Shown here: positions 1 through 8,930 of the stretch, piece by piece
Layout: the number at the start of each line of letters is the position of its first letter
Position numbering within the stretch: position 1 is the first letter of the stretch
NCBI RefSeq assembly: GCF_019933155.2
Contig: NZ_CP082944.1
Span: 4,218,001 to 4,282,000, forward strand
From: Metabacillus dongyingensis
Lineage (GTDB): Bacteria; Bacillota; Bacilli; Bacillales; Bacillaceae
Reading direction: 5' to 3'
Length of the DNA stretch: 64,000 nt
Program-made: the position numbers and the translations under genes
The notes under the pieces: model-generated
Databases searched by the model: none
The model's input: the letters and a program-made list of their open reading frames with translations, nothing else
Told to the model about the DNA's origin: nothing

Positions 1-400
1 TCAAGGTTCACGGGAATTGCAGCTGCACTGCTGCAGGTAGCAAGTGCAGTCACGGTTGGAGAAAGCATGTTTTTCCAGAAAACAGCTACAGCCTTCTTTT
101 TGCCTGACATGAATGCGTAAAATGTAAATGATAAATGCTGAGACGTAATACATGACACCCGCTTTAAAATAAGTACCTAAAAACATCGGACCGTATTCTC
201 CGACTAAAGTGGCGAAATAAGCACCAAGTCCGATCGGAGCATAATACATAATTAATGAAACCAGCTTCATCAAAACTTCTGATCCAAAAGAAAGAAAGCT
301 TGCAAACGGTTTCCCTTTTGACTCTTTTTGGGATGATGTTCTGCGATGGAGTTGGACAATACTGAAATACTGGAAACACATAATTTTTATGGCGGATAGA
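1..400 (-). pseudogene. Broken dicarboxylate/amino-acid:cation symporter (DAACS family), runs off the left edge
   Basis: The reverse strand encodes a stretch typical of sodium:dicarboxylate symporters (VLMKLVSLIMYYAPIGLGAY, then LVGEYGP). It then loses frame: the family-typical FWKNMLSPTVTALATCSSAA followed by an IPVN motif appears in a different frame near positions 1-90. The part expected N-terminal of these segments is also out of frame or missing to the right (about 330-435), and no start with a ribosome site is visible. At least two frameshifts mean no functional transporter can be made from this copy. The rest lies beyond position 1. The family assignment is secure; the exact substrate (glutamate, C4-dicarboxylate or cystine) cannot be told. 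Confidence 0.75.
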
Positions 401-489
401 TTGCAGCCTGATTTCAAGATAGTTCCAGCCCTCAAGAAGAGAAATTCTGTGTTTCGCTGGGGGATTAAAATCAGATTGGTCTAGTCAGC

Positions 490-519
490 AAAAAACAGGC
501 AATCATTCAAGATTACCTG
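490..519 (-). terminator. Intrinsic terminator of the CNNM gene
   Basis: On the reverse strand CAGGTAAT, a 5-nt loop spacer, and ATTGCCTG form a hairpin followed by a T6 run. It overlaps the last codons of the upstream CNNM gene. Confidence 0.55.
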
Positions 520-1816
520 CTGCTGTTTCCATCTTTTTTTTAGCTTCAAGCGTTCTGATATGATGCCCTTCCATATCGGTTACAGTAAACTCGTAGCCGT
601 CAGACATGATTTTGTCTCCTTTTTTCACATCGATTTTCTCTGTGAGCACCCAGCCCCCAATTGTGTCGACATCTTCTGAATCAATCTCGAGCTGAAGGAG
701 ATCATTTACTTCTTCAATAAGTGCTTTGCCGTCAAAAATGTAATGAAAATCGCTTTTCTTTTGAACATTAGGCAGTTCGTCCACATCAAACTCATCGCGG
801 ATTTCTCCGACAATTTCTTCAAGAATGTCCTCTACTGTTACAAGTCCGGCTGTACCGCCATATTCATCTACCAGGATTGCCATGTGGATCCGGTCTGTCT
901 GCATTCTCAGCAATAAATCCTGAATGTGAATCGTTTCGATCACCTTGATTACGGGACGTATATAATTTTTAAGCAGAACACCATCTTTTGACATGTAAAG
1001 GGCATCTAAAATTTCTTTAATATTGATTAGACCAACAATGTTATCTTTATCTTCATGTTCGAGCGGATATCTTGTATATCTTTCGCTTCTCATGATCTCC
1101 AGATTTTCTTCGAAAGAATCTTCAAGGGATACCGTAGTCATCTCTGTTCTTGGAACCATAATTTCTTTGGCAATTCGATTGTCAAATTCAAAAATCTTAT
1201 TGACGTATTTATATTCTGACTGATTGATTTCCCCGCTTTTTAAGCTTTCAGACAGAATAATCCGCAGCTCTTCTTCTGTATGGGCAACTTCATGCTCGGA
1301 TGCTGCATGCAGGCCGAAGAGCCTGACAATAAATAAAGCAGAACCATTCAGCGTTTTTATAAAGGGATACATGATTTTATAGAAGAAAATGAGCGGACGG
1401 GACAGCGTCATAGTCACCCACTCGGCTTTTTGAATGGCAAGAGTCTTTGGCGCAAGCTCTCCAATAACTACATGCAAGTAAGTAATGGCAATAAAAGCGA
1501 GCACAAATGATAAAATGCCGGAAAGAGATGGGTTTAATCCCCATGAATCAAATAGCGGATGAAGCAGATGTTCAATTGTCGGCTCTCCAAGCCAGCCCAG
1601 TCCAAGAGCTGTGATTGTAATTCCCAGCTGGCAGGCAGATAAATATTCATCAAGGCTTCCAGTCACTTTTTTTGCAGCAATGGCATTCTTATTTCCTTCT
1701 CCGACCAGCTGATCAATTCTGGAACTTCTCACCTTTACTATGGCAAATTCCGCAGCGACAAAAAAACCGGTTGCAGCAATTAACAGGGCTACCAATATCA
1801 AATTTGTGGCAATCAA
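503..1816 (-). CDS. yugS: CNNM/CorC (HlyC) family membrane protein, YugS-like
   Basis: Integral membrane protein of the UPF0053/CNNM family, implicated in Mg2+/Co2+ export or tolerance. The N-terminal ~180 residues are the DUF21 membrane domain ([16 protein letters not shown], several hydrophobic helices). A CBS pair follows ([23 protein letters not shown]), then a C-terminal CorC_HlyC domain. A GTG at 1849 opens the frame but lies inside the Shine-Dalgarno GGGAGGTGA and cannot use it. I place the start at TTG 1816 (437 aa), just after a hairpin. From there the N-terminus aligns residue for residue with the paralogue at 61845-63179, which has the same arrangement. The yugS name rests on position near yugO as well as family. 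Metal specificity is inference. Confidence 0.88.
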   Translation of the reverse strand: MIATNLILVALLIAATGFFVAAEFAIVKVRSSRIDQLVGEGNKNAIAAKKVTGSLDEYLSACQLGITITALGLGWLGEPTIEHLLHPLFDSWGLNPSLSGILSFVLAFIAITYLHVVIGELAPKTLAIQKAEWVTMTLSRPLIFFYKIMYPFIKTLNGSALFIVRLFGLHAASEHEVAHTEEELRIILSESLKSGEINQSEYKYVNKIFEFDNRIAKEIMVPRTEMTTVSLEDSFEENLEIMRSERYTRYPLEHEDKDNIVGLINIKEILDALYMSKDGVLLKNYIRPVIKVIETIHIQDLLLRMQTDRIHMAILVDEYGGTAGLVTVEDILEEIVGEIRDEFDVDELPNVQKKSDFHYIFDGKALIEEVNDLLQLEIDSEDVDTIGGWVLTEKIDVKKGDKIMSDGYEFTVTDMEGHHIRTLEAKKKMETAAGNLE

Positions 1817-1822
1817 GAGTTC

Positions 1823-1854
1823 CCTTACCCGTAATTCGGATAAGGTCACCTCCC
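1823..1854 (-). promoter_or_regulatory. Hairpin between Shine-Dalgarno and TTG start of the CNNM gene
   Basis: Reverse strand: GGGAGGTGA, then CCTTATCC, a 7-nt loop and GGGTAAGG (8-bp stem with one G.U), then 6 nt and TTG. Folding the hairpin would bring the Shine-Dalgarno site to normal distance from TTG. The paralogue near 63.2 kb has the same layout with a different, still paired, stem. Confidence 0.55.
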
Positions 1855-1935
1855 TTCTATGGTGAAATCCATCTCGCTGAATTCTTGATATATAGTTTTT
1901 ATTCTTTACTTAATAGATGGCATTTAACATCTCAT

Positions 1936-3240
1936 TTATTTCCATATTCGCCTCAAACGAAAAAATTCTTGAATATAGCCCCATACAGATACTGGTGACA
2001 TTAAGATTTGATACGTTAAGACAAATAAGAAAAAGCCGGCTGTATTTTTTCTGACTCTTAAATCAAGCTCCATGAAGACTTTTTTCTGGTAAGAGTAAAT
2101 GCTGAAATAGCTGATTAAGGTAATCGGAAGAACAAATAAGGTCATCGGTCCTACGATCCAAAAGTAACCGAAAAAAGCGAGAATAAGTCCAGGAATCCAA
2201 AAAACTGTGTATGTAAAATCCAGGTATGGCATGATAAAGTTTATGCCCGTCAGAAATTTGGCGAACAGAACCGGCTGATGCCAAGGCTTCATTTCCTTTA
2301 AAGCTTCTATCATTCCCCTTGCCCATCTTGATCTCTGCTTTGCAAAATGACGAAATGTCGATGGAACTTCAGTAAATGCAACAGCAAGAGGCTCGAAGTA
2401 TACCCTGTAATTGCGGTGAAGGAATCGCCATGTCAGCACGATATCCTCACCAATTGCTTCAGGCCATCCGCCGATTTCTTTAACTGCTTCTGTTTTATAA
2501 AGACTAAAAGCTCCTTGTGCAACAAGCGTTCCCTGATAAAGCCCCTGAAGTCTCTTAATGGCTGCAATTCCAAGGAAATAATCCCATTCCTGCATTTTGG
2601 TCAGTAAATTTTCGCGGCTGTTTCTGGCAAGAATCGTACCCGCGACGGCACATACATCTTCTGGTGAGCTGACCATTCTTGCCACAATGTGCCTAATGGC
2701 GCTTTTATGTAAAAGTGTATCTGCATCAAGTGTCAGAACAAATCCCGAATTTGTTTCACTGATTCCCCGGTTTAAAGCATGAAACTTTCCGGTTTCCTCC
2801 TCAAGCAATACGCGAATGTTCAATTTCAATTCAACACCCGCCTTTTTTGCTCTGGCAACCGTTTCATCTGTTGAACCATTATCAACCACAATCACTTGCA
2901 TTTCGCCTTCATAATCCTGTTTAGAGATGTAATGAATCGTGGTCCCAATATTTCTTTCCTCATTTCTTGCAGCAATAATGACCGTAACCGGCACATCCGG
3001 GCTGATGATCTTAGGCCTCGGCTGTCTGTCAATCCACAGACTGCATACTAAAAATGCATTTAAATATCCCGGAATATACGCAATTCCGGCAATAATAAAA
3101 ATGGCAAAAGGAAGCCCGATGATTTCTGCAAGCTCCCTGACCCACGGCAATGAAATCAGAATCGAGGCGCTCATCCAAAGGATTGCGGCTGTCTGACTGA
3201 TCCAAAACTTATTTTTTACAGATACATATCTTTTTTTCAT
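1936..3240 (-). CDS. Membrane-bound family 2 glycosyltransferase (processive type)
   Basis: Glycosyltransferase of 434 residues with two N-terminal membrane helices (about residues 12-60), a cytosolic GT-A catalytic domain and three to four C-terminal helices. This is the topology of IcaA/BcsA-like polysaccharide synthases. Visible motifs are VDNGSTDETV, the metal-binding DAD in LTLDADTLL, the acceptor-site ED in AIGEDIVLTW, and QRSRW, the Q-x-x-R-W signature of processive enzymes. It probably polymerises or exports a surface glycan; the sugar is unknown. GAGGTTGAT lies 9 nt before the ATG. It is transcribed divergently from the YugO pair, and no PilZ or deacetylase partner is next to it. Confidence 0.8.
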   Translation of the reverse strand: MKKRYVSVKNKFWISQTAAILWMSASILISLPWVRELAEIIGLPFAIFIIAGIAYIPGYLNAFLVCSLWIDRQPRPKIISPDVPVTVIIAARNEERNIGTTIHYISKQDYEGEMQVIVVDNGSTDETVARAKKAGVELKLNIRVLLEEETGKFHALNRGISETNSGFVLTLDADTLLHKSAIRHIVARMVSSPEDVCAVAGTILARNSRENLLTKMQEWDYFLGIAAIKRLQGLYQGTLVAQGAFSLYKTEAVKEIGGWPEAIGEDIVLTWRFLHRNYRVYFEPLAVAFTEVPSTFRHFAKQRSRWARGMIEALKEMKPWHQPVLFAKFLTGINFIMPYLDFTYTVFWIPGLILAFFGYFWIVGPMTLFVLPITLISYFSIYSYQKKVFMELDLRVRKNTAGFFLFVLTYQILMSPVSVWGYIQEFFRLRRIWK

Positions 3241-3405
3241 TAGTTATCAACCTCAGGTTATGCCTATTTTTTTTATCTTTTACAAAATAAAAAATAACAT
3301 GCCGGAAGACAAACTTTAGAACTTTTACCGATTGCCGAAAAAATAGAGCAAGATTGCACATACTACAGAGGAATACGTATTGAACGGACATAAGGAAGTG
3401 AAACG

Positions 3406-3648
3406 ATGAAATTGACTGAAGATGAAAAAAACGCACTCAGCGATGCGATTGATAAAATGAATGAAGGTCTTGATGTCTTTATCCAATTCTATAATGACGC
3501 AGAAGAGGATAAGCCTATAATTGAATTCTATGAGAAAACAATGTCAGCCATTGAAAAAGCTATAGGCGTCTATGGAAAAGAGGCTGTCACAGAGAAAATC
3601 AATTCTATTATCAGAGAGGTTCTTTCATTTCTTCCGAAAGATAAATAA
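3406..3648 (+). CDS. Small acidic helical protein upstream of yugO, unknown function
   Basis: An 80-residue soluble protein, rich in Glu, Lys and Asp, with no signal peptide or membrane segment; it looks all-helical. The start ATG follows AAGGAAGTG at good distance. It ends 12 nt before the yugO start, so the two are almost certainly cotranscribed, which hints at a role accessory to the channel. I do not recognise a family. Confidence 0.65.
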   Translation: MKLTEDEKNALSDAIDKMNEGLDVFIQFYNDAEEDKPIIEFYEKTMSAIEKAIGVYGKEAVTEKINSIIREVLSFLPKDK

Positions 3649-3660
3649 GAGGTGAGTTTG

Positions 3661-4653
3661 GTGAAAACGAATAAACTATTAATTGATTGGCTGAAATGGC
3701 CCCTGTATTTCAGAATTGTTTTGATCGTTATGCTGATCGTGCTTCTTTTCGGTCAAATTATTTCTCTTATTGAACCTGAAGTCTTTCCAACCGTGTTTGA
3801 TGGAATCTGGTGGGCGCTTGTCACCGTATCCACCGTAGGCTTCGGAGACTATGTGCCTGAAACTGTTGCGGGGCGCTCTGTTGGAATGGTGCTCATTTTA
3901 ATCGGAGCAGGTTTTGTCACAACTTATTTCGCAACATTGTCAGCTGCAGCTTTTCAAAAACAGCATTCTTATCTAAAAGGGGATACTGCTTTTAAACATG
4001 ACAATCATATTGTGATTATTGGATGGAATGAGAAAACGAGCGAACTGATTGAGACATTCCAGAAAATAAAACCATACAAAAACCTCGTACTAATTGATGA
4101 TACGCTTGAGGAGTCTCCTCTTATTGAAAATCTTCATTTTATTAAAGGCAACCCGACAATAGACCGGACGTTAGTGAGAGCAAATGTCGAACACGCAGAT
4201 GCAGCCATCATTACAGCCAACCAGCATAAAAATGAATCGGATGCAGATATGAACTCCATTCTCATTTTACTTGCTTTGAAAGGGATAAATCCTGATTTAT
4301 ATACAGTCATTGAGCTCGTAACGGGAATGCATGTGAATAACGCAAAGCGTGCCGGAGCAGATGAAATTATTAAATCGTATCAGCTGTCAAGTCATTTAAT
4401 GATGAACAGTTACTTAGCAAAATACGGCTTATCCAGTATTTACTCTGAACTGAACGCTGCAAAAGGAAACTTTTTTAAAATCAAACCGATTCCAAAAGAA
4501 TTAATTGGAGAAACTTTTCATGCGGCAAGCCACGCCCTGCTTGAAAAAGAGATGCTGTTAATCGGCATCAAAAAAGGAGATGAGACGAAGTTGAACCCGC
4601 CTATCTCCCAAATCCTGCAACAGGATGATCTTCTCATTCTGATTACTCATTAA
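3661..4653 (+). CDS. yugO: Potassium channel YugO (two-TM, RCK/TrkA-N domain)
   Basis: Two membrane helices flank a pore loop with the K+ selectivity filter TVGFGD (residues ~58-63), as in MthK/Kch-type channels. A cytosolic RCK domain begins at HIVIIGWNEKTSEL and a TrkA-C-like tail ends the 330-residue protein. In B. subtilis YugO releases K+ and carries electrical signalling within biofilms. A GTG at 3652 lies inside the Shine-Dalgarno GAGGTGAG, so the GTG at 3661, 5 nt after it, is the likely start. The stop overlaps the convergent yugN stop by 4 nt. Confidence 0.92.
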   Translation: MKTNKLLIDWLKWPLYFRIVLIVMLIVLLFGQIISLIEPEVFPTVFDGIWWALVTVSTVGFGDYVPETVAGRSVGMVLILIGAGFVTTYFATLSAAAFQKQHSYLKGDTAFKHDNHIVIIGWNEKTSELIETFQKIKPYKNLVLIDDTLEESPLIENLHFIKGNPTIDRTLVRANVEHADAAIITANQHKNESDADMNSILILLALKGINPDLYTVIELVTGMHVNNAKRAGADEIIKSYQLSSHLMMNSYLAKYGLSSIYSELNAAKGNFFKIKPIPKELIGETFHAASHALLEKEMLLIGIKKGDETKLNPPISQILQQDDLLILITH

Positions 4654-5054
4654 TCCAGCAGTACCGCTTCAAGTTCTTTCACTAAATCCTTGCCAATATC
4701 GATATACTTTTCAGGGAACTCAGCATCCTTATCCTGTGGTTCCTGAAATTGATCAAACGAAGCTTTCACATTTCCGATACGAACGTTATCATCAAGTCCA
4801 ATTTGGTATTTATGTGAAAGCAGATATGGATTTGTCAGCTTAACGGTAGTATTTTGCGAGTCAAGCTGGCCATCCACTGCTGTAAATGGCACACGAAGAA
4901 ACTGATAGCCTGCTTCATCGTCAATTTTGTAATCAAACGACCCATGATCATACTCCCAGCCTCCGCCAATTGAATAGCCAAGCGGCTTTAGCTGCTGTTC
5001 AAGATGGTAAAGTTTAAACGACTTTCCTTCAAGCTTTGACGGAATTTCAATCAT
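4650..5054 (-). CDS. yugN: YugN-like family protein
   Basis: A 134-residue soluble protein matching B. subtilis YugN in size and position, between yugO and pgi. Typical segments are LEGKSFKLYHLEQQLKPLGY at the N-terminus and GGGWEYDHGSFDYKID. Function is unknown. The start has AGGAGGTCG just upstream. It converges on yugO, with the two stop codons overlapping (TTAA palindrome), so no terminator separates them. Confidence 0.85.
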   Translation of the reverse strand: MIEIPSKLEGKSFKLYHLEQQLKPLGYSIGGGWEYDHGSFDYKIDDEAGYQFLRVPFTAVDGQLDSQNTTVKLTNPYLLSHKYQIGLDDNVRIGNVKASFDQFQEPQDKDAEFPEKYIDIGKDLVKELEAVLLD

Positions 5055-5447
5055 AATTTCGACCTCCTTTTTTATTATGATTTACAACGTGGAGAGATTT
5101 TATAAAAAAAGCACAACGTATTGCGTTATAAAGCTTAATTAGAAATTCAAGGAAGTAAGAGAAGGGAAATCAAATTAAGAGAATGTGTTCAGCACTCTTT
5201 AAATAATCTCCCTATTTAGTTGAATAGCAAAGTACTCTTTCAGGGAACGCAAGCAAGCCGGGGAAAGGTTTCAATCTCCCCGGCTCCTGCTTTATTTTTT
5301 TCAAACATGTATAATTTTTATCAGCCTTTTACTGCTTGTTCTGGCATGCGTCCGATTGTTTAAGAACGAAAGTATGAAATTAGATATGAACATTTCTCAA
5401 CAATACTTTATTACTGCACGCTTAGCCTGAAGATAAATTATATTATC
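5055..5447. other. Non-coding gap between yugN and the DUF523 gene
   Basis: No open frame with a ribosome site was found in these 393 bases. The left end holds the yugN promoter region. The only distinct element is the hairpin at 5252-5301, annotated separately. Confidence 0.5.
5252..5301 (+). terminator. Orphan plus-strand intrinsic terminator
   Basis: GCCGGGGA and TCCCCGGC form a strong GC stem extended by flanking AGCA/TGCT, followed by TTTATTTTTTT. No plus-strand gene lies directly upstream, since yugN is on the other strand. It may end read-through from yugO or an unannotated short transcript starting near 5.1 kb. Confidence 0.55.
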
Positions 5448-5915
5448 TCACCCGAGATTATCCGAAAACTGTTCTTCTGAAATTACTCGTAACCCGTTTC
5501 TTTTTAGTAAAGCAGTTGTGACTCCATTTCCAACAATTTTCTTACCTATAAATTCACCATTGTAAATCATTGAACTCCCACAGGATGGGCTACCCTCTTT
5601 AAGAACAACAATTGTTGCATTAACCTCTTTTGCTTTATTAAAAGTTACATAAGCTCCTTTTATGTACTGTTCAGTTACGTCTCTTCCTGATTTCTCGACT
5701 ACTTTGGCATTCCCATCCAGTACATCTTCCCCGTTGCCGCCTATTATCTCAGCAGGTTCTCTTGGTGTTGAAAAACCACCAAGCAATTCGGGACAAACGG
5801 TTATTGCCTTATTTTCTTCTATTAGTTTACTTATCTTGTTATCTAGACTATGCGTACCATTATACCTTACCTCTAACCCTGCTAAACAAGAACTCACTAA
5901 TATCATTTCTTTCAT
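5448..5915 (-). CDS. DUF523 (TudS-like) protein
   Basis: A 155-residue protein of the DUF523 family. Characterised relatives such as TudS carry a [4Fe-4S] cluster on three cysteines and remove sulfur from thiouracil-type compounds. The three cysteines are in place: C10 (SSCLAG), C41 (CPELLGG) and C112 (SPSCGS). It is a single-domain form without the DUF1722 extension. An alternative start is Met4, with GAGGGG upstream. Codon use is more AT-rich than in the flanking core genes, as in the next two genes, so this 5.4-7.0 kb stretch looks like an accessory insertion. The substrate is inference. Confidence 0.8.
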   Translation of the reverse strand: MKEMILVSSCLAGLEVRYNGTHSLDNKISKLIEENKAITVCPELLGGFSTPREPAEIIGGNGEDVLDGNAKVVEKSGRDVTEQYIKGAYVTFNKAKEVNATIVVLKEGSPSCGSSMIYNGEFIGKKIVGNGVTTALLKRNGLRVISEEQFSDNLG

Positions 5916-6031
5916 ATCCCCTCAAGCTAGTAGGACCTTCTTGTACAACCAAATGGTTCCAATTGTTCAAAAAAACAGCAATATTTTATGAAGTTATGCC
6001 AACCGGGGCAATTTAATTGATTGATTTACTA

Positions 6032-6376
6032 TTAACTTTTGCTCCCTTTTATATCGTTAATTGCCTTTTCAAAACAAAGATTGACTGTTCTTTCGTTTGA
6101 ACGAGTTCGATGCCTTGTATTAGCAGGTACAGTAAATATTTCACCTGGAGTTAATGAAACTGTTTCACCGTTTTCTAAGTCTATGAAAAGTTCACCTTCT
6201 AATACATAAAATAACTCGTCGCAATCCTCGTGTTTATGCCAGTGAAATTCTCCATTTATCACAGCTATTCTAAGAGCGTGGTCATTTACTTCACTTACAA
6301 TAAAATTTGTGTAGTCCTTTTGGTCTTTTATTAATTCATTTAAGTTCATAACCTCTAATTGACCTTTTTTCATCAA
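6032..6376 (-). CDS. Cupin-domain protein
   Basis: A single-domain cupin of 114 residues. Cupin motif 1 is visible as FHWHKHEDCDELFYVLEGE with metal-binding His, His and Glu. Motif 2 is PGEIFTVPANTRHRT with the last His. It is probably a small metal-dependent sensor or enzyme; the substrate is unknown. Two starts are possible: Met1 behind GAGGAG, or Met10 behind TAGAGGTT. The neighbours DUF523 and DinB lie on the same strand but are separated by about 120-170 nt, so an operon is uncertain. Confidence 0.8.
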   Translation of the reverse strand: MMKKGQLEVMNLNELIKDQKDYTNFIVSEVNDHALRIAVINGEFHWHKHEDCDELFYVLEGELFIDLENGETVSLTPGEIFTVPANTRHRTRSNERTVNLCFEKAINDIKGSKS

Positions 6377-6543
6377 TCTTATACTCCTCGCAAATCTATT
6401 CTTTTTTAATGGACTAAATTCAGGCCATAGACTAAAAAAACATTATCTTTGTCAACTAAACGCGTCCGTTTCTCTAATTTCCATTTTAAAGAAACTGCAC
6501 AAAGAAAAAATAGCCGAAGTATTTGTTACTTCTATCTGCCTAC

Positions 6544-7014
6544 TTAGTCCCAAATTCGAACTCTGGGTATGCCTGCAGATCTTAGATAATCTAATAACTG
6601 ACCAGTGTGGACAGATTCATGATAGGCCACACGCAGCAGCATATCTCCCAGACTTCTTATGTATCCAGATTCGGATCTGTCAATTTTTATGGTATCTAAA
6701 TCTTCTTCAGAAAACGATTTAACTGTATCTATGAACTGTTTTCTATACAGGTCTGCAAACTCTAATTCTGCTTCTACTGATGTATAGGGAAGGTTTTCAA
6801 AGGGAGAATCAAAAGTAGAGAGGCTCCCTCTGTTTTTAATTGCCAAGTGATAGTAATGTTCACTTTCTAATACATGTCTAATCATTTCTAAACAAGTCAT
6901 AGCTTTATCATCTGGTTTCCAATTAAGTTTTTCTGCGGGAATAGAAGTCCAAACCTTTATGCTTCTTCTTCTAACTTCATTAAAATTTAAGATAATCAAA
7001 TCAATTGAGTTCAT
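6544..7014 (-). CDS. dinB: DinB-family (YfiT/DinB-like) four-helix protein
   Basis: A 156-residue DinB/YfiT-type protein with a four-helix bundle and a metal-binding His triad. Visible are MIRHVLESEHYYHLA near residue 45-60 and YHESVHTGQLLDYLR near the C-terminus. The ATG follows AAAGGAGGAAATT, an excellent site; upstream in-frame codons have none and would overlap the promoter. B. subtilis dinB is damage-inducible, and the LexA-like box directly upstream (7051-7064) supports the same control here. Possible roles are thiol-dependent detoxification or repair; the biochemical function of the family is largely unsettled. Confidence 0.82.
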   Translation of the reverse strand: MNSIDLIILNFNEVRRRSIKVWTSIPAEKLNWKPDDKAMTCLEMIRHVLESEHYYHLAIKNRGSLSTFDSPFENLPYTSVEAELEFADLYRKQFIDTVKSFSEEDLDTIKIDRSESGYIRSLGDMLLRVAYHESVHTGQLLDYLRSAGIPRVRIWD

Positions 7015-7042
7015 AATTTCCTCCTTTGAAAAGTATGTCTTA

Positions 7043-7064
7043 ATTATACACGAATGAACGTTCG
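7043..7064 (-). promoter_or_regulatory. LexA (SOS)-box-like site overlapping the dinB promoter
   Basis: Reverse strand CGAACGTTCATTCG matches the Gram-positive LexA/DinR consensus CGAAC-N4-GTTCG with one mismatch. The -10 hexamer TATAAT (7043-7048) begins 2 nt after it, so a bound repressor would block the promoter. Confidence 0.65.
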
Positions 7065-7090
7065 ATATAGAGTATGAATGATGAACAATT

Positions 7091-7234
7091 ATGAAAAATA
7101 AGGATAAAGAATATAAAGACAAGTTTGAGGAGTCTAAGAAAAAGGATTCAGTTTCTTTCGCGGAATATGGATTACTAGTGCAAATCCTTGCCAAACTACC
7201 GGCACCGGCACAATTAGAGATTAAGAAAAATTAG
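7091..7234 (+). CDS. Possible 47-residue small protein, unknown
   Basis: An open frame of 47 codons with a Lys-rich N-terminus (MKNKDKEYKDKFEESKKK) and a more ordered C-terminus (SFAEYGLLVQILAKLPAPAQ). The coding-like second half suggests a real or once-real protein. No clear Shine-Dalgarno site precedes the ATG, and no relative is recognised. It may be a remnant. Confidence 0.3.
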   Translation: MKNKDKEYKDKFEESKKKDSVSFAEYGLLVQILAKLPAPAQLEIKKN

Positions 7235-7311
7235 GACACAAGGATGTTACGGCCGAATAAACTATTTATTACCATTTTACAAAATATATGGAAGCCAGAT
7301 CAATAAAAAAA

Positions 7312-7386
7312 TTCTCGGAGTATATGGCCGGCTCAAACACATTTTAGCAAGGAATGTGGTCAGTCGCCCTTTTTATACCCCGAGAA
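7312..7386. repeat. Nested inverted repeat between dinB and pgi
   Basis: TTCTCGGAGTATA and TATACCCCGAGAA pair over 12 of 13 positions across ~49 nt. The interior holds a second perfect pair, CACATT/AATGTG. This could be a structured RNA or the decayed end of a mobile element. No T-run is placed to make it a simple terminator. The rest of 7235-7434 shows nothing recognisable. Confidence 0.45.
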
Positions 7387-7434
7387 CTATGCAATTACCT
7401 TATAAAATACCACTTAGGAAAGTGGCGTAAACCC

Positions 7435-8787
7435 TTATTCCTCTAAGCGTTTCTCAAGCTTTGCTTTTACTTCTTCAAAACCTGGTTTCCCGAGTAAAGC
7501 AAACATGTTCACTTTGTAAGCTTCAACACCTGGCTGGTCAAATGGGTTGACGCCCAGCAGGTATCCGCTCATTGCACATGCTTTTTCGAAGAAATAAACA
7601 AGGTATCCGAATGTGTACTCGTTCATTTCCGGAAGATTCACGATTAAGTTCGGAACGCCACCGTCTGTATGAGCAAGCATTGTGCCCTGGAATGCTTTTT
7701 TATTAACGAAATCAACTGTTTCACCAGCTAAGTAGTTTAAGCCGTCCAAATCATTTTCTTCTGCTTCAATTGTTAATTCATGACGAGGCTTCTCTACGTT
7801 CAGCACGGTTTCAAATAAATCGCGGCGGCCTTCTTGAACGTATTGTCCCATTGAGTGAAGATCCGTTGAGAAGTTTGCTGAAGCAGGGAAAATGCCTTTT
7901 TGATCTTTTCCTTCACTTTCGCCAAACAGCTGTTTCCACCACTCTGAAAAGTATTGAAGACCCGGCTCATAGTTAATCAGCATTTCAATCGTTTTACCGC
8001 GGTTATATAAAGCATTTCGAACAGCAGCATATTGGTATGCAGCATTATCTTCCAGCTCAGAAGCTGCAAAATCTTCCATTGCTGCTGCCGCGCCTTTCAT
8101 CATTTCCTCGATGTCAGCTCCTGCAGCAGCAATTGGCAATAAGCCAACAGCTGTTAAAACTGAGTAACGTCCTCCGACATCATCTGGAATAATGAATGAT
8201 TCGTAGCCTTCTTCAGTTGCGAGTGTTTTTAATGCACCGCGGGCTTTGTCTGTTGTTGCGTAAATACGGGATTTAGCTTCAGCTTTGCCGTATTTTTCTT
8301 CAAGCAGCTTGCGGAAAATACGGAATGCAAGCGCAGGCTCAGTTGTTGTGCCTGATTTGGAAATAACATTGATAGAGAAATCTTTCCCATCAAGCAGATC
8401 CATTAAATCCTTCATATAGGTTGAGCTGATATTGTTGCCCACAAAAATAATCTGAGGTGTTTTGCGGTGTTCTTTAGAAAGAGCATTGTAGAAAGAATGA
8501 TTCAGCATTTCAAGAGCAGCACGTGCCCCAAGGTATGAACCCCCAATTCCGACAACTAAAAGAACATCTGAATCAGATTTAATTTTTTCTGCACTTTTTT
8601 GAATGCGTGCAAATTCTTCTTTATCATACTCAGACGGAAGATCAACCCATCCTAAATAGTCGCTTCCCGCACCTGTTTTTTCATGAATTGAATGATGTGC
8701 CACTTTAACGAAATCGCGCAAATATGTAAGTTCGTGTTCACCAAAAAATGACAACGCTTTAGAATAATCAAAACGAACATGTGTCAT
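7435..8787 (-). CDS. pgi: Glucose-6-phosphate isomerase
   Basis: Cytosolic glycolytic enzyme interconverting glucose-6-phosphate and fructose-6-phosphate. At 450 residues it has the normal length of the short bacterial form. Both sugar-isomerase domains are present: [15 protein letters not shown], the phosphate-binding [31 protein letters not shown], and C-terminal [11 protein letters not shown] with the catalytic Lys. GGAGGAACTGCA precedes the ATG. It lies between yugN and yugJ as in B. subtilis, where it stands alone transcriptionally. Confidence 0.98.
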   Translation of the reverse strand: MTHVRFDYSKALSFFGEHELTYLRDFVKVAHHSIHEKTGAGSDYLGWVDLPSEYDKEEFARIQKSAEKIKSDSDVLLVVGIGGSYLGARAALEMLNHSFYNALSKEHRKTPQIIFVGNNISSTYMKDLMDLLDGKDFSINVISKSGTTTEPALAFRIFRKLLEEKYGKAEAKSRIYATTDKARGALKTLATEEGYESFIIPDDVGGRYSVLTAVGLLPIAAAGADIEEMMKGAAAAMEDFAASELEDNAAYQYAAVRNALYNRGKTIEMLINYEPGLQYFSEWWKQLFGESEGKDQKGIFPASANFSTDLHSMGQYVQEGRRDLFETVLNVEKPRHELTIEAEENDLDGLNYLAGETVDFVNKKAFQGTMLAHTDGGVPNLIVNLPEMNEYTFGYLVYFFEKACAMSGYLLGVNPFDQPGVEAYKVNMFALLGKPGFEEVKAKLEKRLEE

Positions 8788-8889
8788 TGCAGTTCCTCCA
8801 TCGCATATAAAAATTTTTATCCTCTTTCACTTTAACGAAACTGAGATAGTAAATCAAGCGAGCCTCCGGATGTAAACGCGTTCATTCCA

Positions 8890-8924
8890 AAAATAAATAA
8901 AACACCCTGCCGAAACAGAGTGTT
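8890..8924 (-). terminator. Terminator of yugJ
   Basis: Reverse-strand AACACTCTG and CAGGGTGTT form a hairpin closed by TTTCGG and followed by a T-rich tail, just after the yugJ stop. Confidence 0.65.
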
Positions 8925-8930
8925 CTTCTA

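Noticed and set aside
6544..7194. 216-residue version of the DinB protein.
   Set aside because: The extra 60 codons cover the promoter and LexA-like box; the ATG at 7014 has an ideal ribosome site.
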